Below the pieces are notes generated by a model. It was not told where the DNA came from and made no database searches. It worked only from the letters and a program-made list of their open reading frames with translations. 37,395 bases of DNA from an uncultured Ruminococcus sp. (lineage in GTDB: Bacteria > Bacillota > Clostridia > Oscillospirales > Ruminococcaceae), in NCBI GenBank assembly GCA_900539835.1, contig UQDR01000020.1, forward strand, positions 1 to 37,395, given 5' to 3'. Shown in pieces: positions 33,068 to 37,395 of the stretch. A program made the position numbers and the translations under genes. The stretch's first letter is position 1, and each line of letters starts with the position of its first letter.

Positions 33068-35146
33068 ATGAATGTTCCTGAAATCTTTGGAAGCGACGTG
33101 TTTAATGAGGCGGTAATGAAAGAAAGGCTTCCTAAGGAAACCTATAAGGCTTTGAAAAAAACTATCGCAGAAGGTAAACACCTTGATATCGAACTTGCAA
33201 ATATCGTAGCTAACGCTATGAAGGATTGGGCTTGTGAAAAAGGCTGTACACATTATACCCATTGGTTCCAGCCAATGACCGGTCTTACTGCTGAAAAGCT
33301 TGACAGCTTTATTTCACCTACCGATGACGGTCATGTAATTATGGAGTTCTCAGGTAAAGAGCTTGTTAAGGGCGAACCTGATGCATCTTCTTTCCCGTCA
33401 GGCGGTCTGAGAGCAACCTTTGAAGCAAGGGGTTATACAGCTTGGGACCCAACTTCATATGCCTTCGTTAAAGCTGATACATTGTGTATTCCTACAGCTT
33501 TCTGTTCATACGGCGGAGAGGCTTTGGATAAGAAAACTCCTTTGCTCCGTTCTATGGAAGCAATAAATAAATCAGCATTGAGAATTTTGAAAATGTTCGG
33601 CTCAAATGCTACAAGAGTTATAGCAAATGTCGGTCCTGAACAGGAGTATTTCCTTATCGACAGAGAAATGTATTCAAAGAGAAAAGACCTTATCTTCACA
33701 GGACGTACACTTTTCGGCGCACCCGCACCAAAAGGTCAGGAGCTTGAGGATCATTATTTCGGTACAATCAAAACAAGAGTTGCCGCTTATATGAAAGACC
33801 TCGATGAACAGCTCTGGAAGCTTGGTATTTATGCAAAAACAAAGCATAACGAGGTTGCTCCTTCACAGCATGAGCTCGCTCCGATCTATGGAACAACAAA
33901 TATTGCAACAGATCATAACCAGCTTACAATGGAAATCATGAAGAGAACAGCAAGAAAGCATGGCTTTAAGTGCCTTCTCCATGAAAAGCCGTTTGCAGGT
34001 GTAAATGGTTCAGGTAAGCATAATAACTGGTCAATTTCAACTAATACAGGCATAAACCTCCTTGATCCGGGAAAAACACCTGCTGAAAACGCTCAGTTCC
34101 TTACATTCCTCGCAGCAGTAATCAAAGCTGTTAACGATTATCAGGATCTTCTCAGAGTTTCAGTAGCTTCTGCCGGAAACGACCATAGACTGGGCGCTAA
34201 CGAAGCACCTCCGGCAATCATTTCAATCTTCCTCGGAGATGAGCTGACAGAAATCCTTAAAGCTATCGTTGAAGGTGAAACTTATAAGGGAAGCAAAAAG
34301 GTTGATATGGAAATCGGCGTTGACGTTCTTCCTAACTTCCCGAAAGATACAACAGATAGAAACAGAACTTCACCATTTGCATTCACAGGCAATAAGTTTG
34401 AGTTCAGAATGCCTGGTTCTAAGCTTTCAGTTGCAGGTCCTAATACAGTTCTTAATACAATCGTTGCTGAAGTGCTCGATGAATTTGCCGATGAACTTGA
34501 AAAGGCTGATAATTTCCAGGATGCTCTTGATGATTTGATTAAGAGAACAATTGCTGAAAATCAGAATATTATCTTTAACGGAAACGGATATTCTGCTGAA
34601 TGGCCAATTGAAGCTGAAAAGAGAGGACTTCTCAACCTTAAATCAACTCCTGAAGCAATTCCTCACTTTGCAGATAAGAAGAACATCGACCTCTTCGTAA
34701 GACACGGTGTTTATACAGAAGCTGAAATCCATTCTCGTGTTGAAATTCTTCTTGATGAGTATTGCAAAACTATCAATATTGAAGCTCTTACAATGATCGA
34801 TATGGCTAAAAAGGATATCCTTCCGGCAGCATCTTCATATATTAAAGAGCTTGCAAAAACCGCTGAGCTTGCTAAAGCCTGCGGAGCAGAAACAGATTTT
34901 GAAACTGACTTGGTTAAGAGATTGTCTTTATTGTCATCACAGACATATAAAAAGCTTGCTGAGCTTGAAGACGTTACAGTTAAGGCTCACGAAATTGATG
35001 ATATCCAAGAGCTTGCAACTTATTATCATGACGTTGTATTTACAGCAATGGGCGAGCTGAGAGCCGCAGCTGATGAAATCGAAACTTTGGTCGGCGAAAA
35101 ATATTGGCCATATCCAACATACGGCAAATTGCTGTTTTATGTATAA
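33068..35146 (+). CDS. glnN: Glutamine synthetase, type III
   Basis: It makes glutamine from glutamate, ammonia and ATP in the cytoplasm. At 692 residues it has the long type III form, not the 440-470 residues of type I. Recognisable blocks are THWFQPMTGLTAEKLD, SFPSGGLRATFEARGYTAWDP, GPEQEYFLIDR (metal-binding Glu residues), KHNEVAPSQHELAPIY, VNGSGKHNNWSISTNTG (ammonium and ATP region), AGNDHRLGANEAPPAI and DRNRTSPFAFTGNKFEFRMPGS. The gene has its own promoter and an attenuator-like leader, with AGGAGG eight bases before the ATG. The next gene is the ammonium transporter, a natural partner. Confidence 0.97.
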   Translation: MNVPEIFGSDVFNEAVMKERLPKETYKALKKTIAEGKHLDIELANIVANAMKDWACEKGCTHYTHWFQPMTGLTAEKLDSFISPTDDGHVIMEFSGKELVKGEPDASSFPSGGLRATFEARGYTAWDPTSYAFVKADTLCIPTAFCSYGGEALDKKTPLLRSMEAINKSALRILKMFGSNATRVIANVGPEQEYFLIDREMYSKRKDLIFTGRTLFGAPAPKGQELEDHYFGTIKTRVAAYMKDLDEQLWKLGIYAKTKHNEVAPSQHELAPIYGTTNIATDHNQLTMEIMKRTARKHGFKCLLHEKPFAGVNGSGKHNNWSISTNTGINLLDPGKTPAENAQFLTFLAAVIKAVNDYQDLLRVSVASAGNDHRLGANEAPPAIISIFLGDELTEILKAIVEGETYKGSKKVDMEIGVDVLPNFPKDTTDRNRTSPFAFTGNKFEFRMPGSKLSVAGPNTVLNTIVAEVLDEFADELEKADNFQDALDDLIKRTIAENQNIIFNGNGYSAEWPIEAEKRGLLNLKSTPEAIPHFADKKNIDLFVRHGVYTEAEIHSRVEILLDEYCKTINIEALTMIDMAKKDILPAASSYIKELAKTAELAKACGAETDFETDLVKRLSLLSSQTYKKLAELEDVTVKAHEIDDIQELATYYHDVVFTAMGELRAAADEIETLVGEKYWPYPTYGKLLFYV

Positions 35147-35187
35147 TCAGATAATCTTAATATTATAATTTAATATAAACATAATAA

Positions 35188-35215
35188 TTGACTTATATAT
35201 AATTACTATTATTAC
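35188..35215 (+). promoter_or_regulatory. Possible promoter of the ammonium transporter gene
   Basis: TTGACT (35188-35193), a 16-base spacer and TATTAC (35210-35215) lie in the AT-rich gap after glnN. The -10 box is weak, so the position is tentative, but a separate promoter is likely because the leader hairpin follows it. Confidence 0.35.
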
Positions 35216-35251
35216 TTACTACGAACCTACTACTTAATTTAATGCACAATG

Positions 35252-35301
35252 AGGTGTATGATTTATACGGGTGAAATCTATCCGTATTAAATCATGCACC
35301 T
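35252..35301 (+). promoter_or_regulatory. Long leader hairpin upstream of the ammonium transporter gene
   Basis: The arms AGGTGTATGATTTATACGG (35252-35270) and CCGTATTAAATCATGCACCT (35282-35301) pair over 19 positions, with one G-U pair and one bulged base around an 11-base loop. It lies 43 bases before the ATG. The T stretch after it is interrupted (TTAATTGTTTTA), so it is a weak terminator at best. It may be a regulatory or stabilising leader structure or the end of the glnN transcript. Confidence 0.6.
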
Positions 35302-35344
35302 TAATTGTTTTACAAAACATTTTGATATTAGAGGAGGAAATTTT

Positions 35345-37132
35345 ATGGCACAAGAATTATTGGATGCTGTAAAGGAAGCAGCTAATGAAGTCGGATTTGG
35401 CATCTGGTTTTTAATAGCAGTTGCTTTGATATTCTTTATGCAGGCAGGCTTTGCAATGGTGGAAACCGGATTTACTCGAGCAAAGAATGCAGGAAACATC
35501 ATTATGAAAAACCTTATGGACTTCTGTATCGGTACAATAATGTTCATTGTTATCGGATTCGGACTCCTTTTAGGAGAGGATGCGATCGGTATTATCGGTA
35601 AACCTGGTTTTGACATCTTTACGGCATATGACAATTTCGATTTTTCAAATTTTGTCTTTAACTTAGTGTTCTGTGCAACAACGGCAACTATCGTTTCGGG
35701 TGCTATGGCAGAACGAACAAAATTCATCTCATATTGTATTTATTCTGGTATTATCAGTGCGTTTATATATCCTATCGAAGCACACTGGATCTGGAATTCT
35801 GACGGTTGGCTTTATAAATTAGGTTTCCATGACCTTTCAGGTTCATGTGCTATCCACATGGTTGGTGGTATCTCGGCACTCGTCGGAGCAACTATACTCG
35901 GACCTCGTATTGGTAAATTTGTTAAGGGCAGTGACGGTAAAATAAAGGTAAATGCTATTCCGGGACATAACCTTACAATCGGTGCTTTGGGTGTGTTTAT
36001 CCTTTGGTTCGGCTGGTATGGTTTTAACCCTGCTGCTGCACAATCAGTTGAAATGTTTGGTTCTATCTTCCTCACAACAACTATTGCTCCTGCAATTGCA
36101 ACAGTAGTATGTATGATATTCACTTGGGTGAAATACGGTAAGCCTGACGTTTCGATGTGTTTGAACGCTTCGCTTGCAGGTCTTGTTGGTATCACAGCAG
36201 GATGCGACGTACTGGATGCTTTTGGTGCTATTATGGTAGGTATCGTTTCAGGACTCCTGGTATGTTTCGGTGTATGGTTCCTCGATTATGTACTCCACGT
36301 TGACGACCCTGTTGGTGCTGTTGCTGTACATATGTGTAACGGTATTTGGGGTACGATTGCTGTTGGACTTTTCGCAACGGATAAAGCCCCGGGATTTGCT
36401 ATCGCTCAGAATGGAGGAGCAAGCGGTATTGCTGGAAAAGGTTTGTTCTATGGCGGTGGCTTTGAGCTTCTCGGAAAACAGCTTCTCGGTGTAGGAGCAG
36501 TAGCTCTTTGGACAACCGTAACAATGATAATCACTTTCCAGGTGATCAAGCATACTATCGGTCTTAGAGCTTCAGCTCAGGAAGAAATCATCGGACTTGA
36601 CGCTACAGAGCACGGACTTGTATCATCTTATGCAGACTTTGCACCTGCAATGTCACAGGCAGCGCTTTCTTATGTTGCTGATGATGCTAAGAGCGTAGTT
36701 AAGGTTGAAAAGCCTGTAGTTCCTGTTGAAAAAGCAGTGCCGGTTGAATCTTATGTTGCTCCGTCACCTGATGGAACTCCTAAGATCACAAAGGTTGTAG
36801 CAGTGTTTAAGCAAACAAAATTGGGCGACTTTATCTCAGCAATGGAAGCAATCGACGTTACAGGTGTAACAGTCACAAACGTTCTTGGCTGCGGAATGCA
36901 GAAAGGACGTCCCGAATATTATCGTGGAGCTGAAATTCAGACAAACCTGCTTCCAAAGGTAAAAGCTGAAATCGTCGTATGCAAGGTTCCGGTTGATAAG
37001 GTAGTAGAAGCCGCTAAGGCAGCCCTTTATACAGGACATATCGGAGACGGAAAGCTGTTCATCTATGATATCGAAAATGTCGTTAAGATCCGAACAGGTG
37101 AAGAAGGCTATGATGCTCTTCAGGATGATTAA
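35345..37132 (+). CDS. amt: Ammonium transporter fused to a C-terminal P-II regulatory domain
   Basis: The first part, about 430 residues, is an 11-span Amt channel: MQAGFAMVETGFTRAKN, SGAMAERTKF, AHWIWNSDGWL, the twin pore histidines in CAIHMVGG and AVHMCNGIWG, and the GHN motif. A 45-residue linker rich in Val, Pro and Glu leads to a complete P-II domain (about residues 480-595). That domain has VTNVLGCGMQKGRPEYYRGAE (the T-loop, with the Tyr equivalent to GlnB Tyr51), LLPKVKAEIVV and TGHIGDGKLFIYDIENVVKIRTGE. The usual Amt gate is a separate GlnK; here it is covalently attached. The start is ATG 35345 after AGAGGAGG; an in-frame ATG at 35294 lies inside the leader hairpin. Confidence 0.95.
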   Translation: MAQELLDAVKEAANEVGFGIWFLIAVALIFFMQAGFAMVETGFTRAKNAGNIIMKNLMDFCIGTIMFIVIGFGLLLGEDAIGIIGKPGFDIFTAYDNFDFSNFVFNLVFCATTATIVSGAMAERTKFISYCIYSGIISAFIYPIEAHWIWNSDGWLYKLGFHDLSGSCAIHMVGGISALVGATILGPRIGKFVKGSDGKIKVNAIPGHNLTIGALGVFILWFGWYGFNPAAAQSVEMFGSIFLTTTIAPAIATVVCMIFTWVKYGKPDVSMCLNASLAGLVGITAGCDVLDAFGAIMVGIVSGLLVCFGVWFLDYVLHVDDPVGAVAVHMCNGIWGTIAVGLFATDKAPGFAIAQNGGASGIAGKGLFYGGGFELLGKQLLGVGAVALWTTVTMIITFQVIKHTIGLRASAQEEIIGLDATEHGLVSSYADFAPAMSQAALSYVADDAKSVVKVEKPVVPVEKAVPVESYVAPSPDGTPKITKVVAVFKQTKLGDFISAMEAIDVTGVTVTNVLGCGMQKGRPEYYRGAEIQTNLLPKVKAEIVVCKVPVDKVVEAAKAALYTGHIGDGKLFIYDIENVVKIRTGEEGYDALQDD

Positions 37133-37214
37133 ATATAAAAGATTTTATTATGATTTTAAGTGATGACGCATATTCCCACTAATATTGCCCCCATCCCACT
37201 TATAAATTATATAG

Positions 37215-37249
37215 GAAAACCCACAGAAGCTTGACTTCTGTGGGTTTTC
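37215..37249 (+). terminator. Strong intrinsic terminator after the ammonium transporter gene
   Basis: The arms AAAACCCACAGAAG and CTTCTGTGGGTTTT pair perfectly over 14 bases, and an outer G-C pair makes 15. The loop is CTTGA and a TTTT run forms the end of the stem. The symmetric A and T runs would let it work in both directions. It lies about 85 bases after the stop codon. The 146 bases beyond it show no gene. Confidence 0.9.
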
Positions 37250-37395
37250 TGTATTTAGTAAGAAAATCAGCTTAGTTACAAAATAATTTGTGCAATATCT
37301 ATAGATATAAGGCGCCAATTTTGTGCATTGATACAAACTTGATTTCATATTTCGTTCATAGTTGCACGTTTGCGTGCAAAAAAGCCTTAAATGAG

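Noticed and set aside
37362..37379. Hairpin TTGCACG/CGTGCAA near the right edge as a terminator.
   Set aside because: It is followed by A on the plus strand and preceded by T on the minus strand, so it lacks a T run on the correct side in both directions.

Overview
The window looks like a low-GC Gram-positive chromosome, most likely a gut-type clostridium of the Ruminococcaceae/Oscillospiraceae kind. The grounds are the AT-rich sequence, strong AGGAGG ribosome sites, several TTG starts, near-consensus housekeeping promoters with 17-bp spacers, a serine-rich PrsA-like lipoprotein, a type III glutamine synthetase and an ammonium transporter fused to a P-II domain. The genus is an inference. No phage, insertion sequence or CRISPR array is visible.

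Left edge (1-820): a tRNA-Thr(GGU) gene and a small XRE-type regulator, both on the minus strand. They are followed by a 356-base gap holding three tandem plus-strand promoters at 52-54 base intervals.

Main locus (821-29996): 26 genes on the plus strand, mostly touching or overlapping. Together they are a Wzx/Wzy-type surface polysaccharide cluster, probably one long operon. In order: GDP-L-fucose synthesis (gmd, GDP-fucose synthase, manC); CDP-glycerol synthesis (tagD-like), a sugar epimerase and a CDP-glycerol glycerophosphotransferase; polymer assembly (two GT4 and two GT2 glycosyltransferases, two hexapeptide acyltransferases, a Wzy-like polymerase and a large GT-C-like membrane protein); then a modification module (three ATP-grasp ligases, a ketopantoate-reductase-like enzyme, two more acyltransferases and two different sugar 4-aminotransferases, VioA-like and WecE-like); then an ArnC-like polyprenyl-phosphate glycosyltransferase with an ArnE/ArnF-like pair; then rmlA and rmlB without rmlC or rmlD; and finally a Wzx-type flippase and a PF14907-type protein. 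A bidirectional terminator closes the locus. The initiating phosphoglycosyltransferase and chain-length control genes are not in the window.

My reading is that RmlA and RmlB make dTDP-4-keto-6-deoxyglucose. The two aminotransferases split it into 4-amino-4,6-dideoxy sugars (Qui4N and Fuc4N types). The amino groups are then capped by acyltransferases and/or ATP-grasp amide ligases. One such sugar is loaded on undecaprenyl phosphate, flipped by the ArnEF-like pair and attached outside the cell by the GT-C protein. The linkage of ATP-grasp ligases and a 2-keto-acid reductase to this Arn-like route is the part most likely to be undescribed.

Right edge (29997-37395): a minus-strand PrsA-like lipoprotein; a glycerophosphodiester phosphodiesterase (promoter overlapped by a 14-bp palindrome) with a pentapeptide-repeat protein; and a nitrogen-assimilation pair, glnN behind a short leader with an intrinsic terminator, and an Amt-PII fusion behind a long leader hairpin. 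A strong terminator follows. From 37250 to 37395 I see no gene.
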